DNA of 64,000 nt, from positions 846,765 through 910,764 of the forward strand of contig NZ_LMRP01000001.1 of the NCBI RefSeq assembly GCF_001426185.1, in the 5' to 3' direction. Numbering within the stretch: position 1 is the stretch's first letter; every line of letters begins with the position of its first letter. Both the position numbers and the translations under genes were made by a program. This DNA comes from Rhodococcus sp. Leaf247. GTDB taxonomy: Bacteria > Actinomycetota > Actinomycetes > Mycobacteriales > Mycobacteriaceae. Under the pieces are notes generated by a model. That model was not told the origin of the DNA. It saw nothing but the letters and a program-made list of their open reading frames with translations, and made no database searches. Shown here piece by piece: positions 63,974 through 64,000 of this stretch.

Positions 63974-64000
63974 ATGGCCGAGAACCTGACCATTCCTTCC
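63974..64000 (+). CDS. serC: Probable phosphoserine aminotransferase, first nine codons
   Basis: Only MAENLTIPS is in the window, with AAGGAC about twelve bases upstream. I recall MAENLTIP-like N-termini in actinobacterial SerC, and serC (Rv0884c) lies close to citA (Rv0889c) in M. tuberculosis. The call rests on that order and a short match, so it is tentative. SerC makes phosphoserine in serine synthesis. Confidence 0.5.

Overview
The window is a dense, high-GC, plasmid- or phage-free stretch of an actinobacterial chromosome. Protein content points to Rhodococcus or a close relative in the Mycobacteriales: DesA-type acyl-ACP desaturase, EchA6-like protein, AccD3, PrrA/PrrB, GPP34, a MT0933-type antitoxin, two citrate synthases, and a fused ECF transporter of the Rv2326c type. 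Gene order is a second clue. From about 28.5 kb to the right edge a skeleton of genes runs in the same order as M. tuberculosis Rv0909 down to Rv0884c (recalled from memory): antitoxin, metallo-hydrolase, echA6, accD3, prrA, prrB, gltA2, citA, serC. Accessory genes are inserted between the skeleton genes.

Layout. 0-10 kb: a cut-off SDR, a flavin disulfide oxidoreductase, a MOSC protein, a type-B carboxylesterase, an Fpg-like glycosylase, cobF, thyA-dfrA, a cupin, a desaturase, a PucR regulator and a tRNA-Arg(CCT). 9.9-17.2 kb: a secreted DUF3089 protein, a non-coding tandem array built on a 219-bp unit full of GTGTGC/GCACAC palindromes, a DEAD-box helicase, an MFS carrier, and an ECF transporter (fused S-A-A' protein plus EcfT). 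17.2-28.5 kb: two solute:sodium symporter modules, each with a small two-helix partner, the second followed upstream by a LytTR regulator, a DUF3297 protein, an unknown multi-pass membrane protein, a LytS-like kinase, a secreted lipase and a Na+/H+ antiporter. 28.5-39.8 kb: antitoxin-like protein, metallo-hydrolase, NCS1 permease, EchA6-like protein, a FAD oxidoreductase/ABC-F pair, an XRE-regulated NatAB-type ABC operon, and accD3. 39.8-49.9 kb: CGNR protein, a small Cys/His ORF, GPP34, propionyl-CoA synthetase, photolyase, a secreted lipase, type III glutamine synthetase, and PrrAB. 49.9-64 kb: FKBP, a GntR regulon (DUF2848, MHS carrier, GntR, nitrilase-like amidase), gltA, a sugar kinase/mutarotase pair, a CPBP protease, a TetR with three operator copies in front of an NAD-binding protein, an MFS carrier coupled to pdxH, citA, an AbiEi/nuclease-like protein and the first codons of a probable serC.

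Regulatory features that stand out: (1) many genes have a TANNNT-like -10 box six to eight bases before the start codon, the expected layout of leaderless mRNAs, and two divergent pairs (cobF/thyA and GPP34/prpE) have such boxes facing both ways; (2) the same 15-bp operator, ATACTnnnnGTATAC, sits in both divergent gaps flanking the GntR/MHS/DUF2848/amidase set; (3) three AGAGCnnnGCTCT palindromes lie in the TetR gap. No insertion sequence, prophage, integrase or CRISPR array was seen. The most unusual element is the 219-bp palindrome-rich array at about 10.8-11.5 kb.
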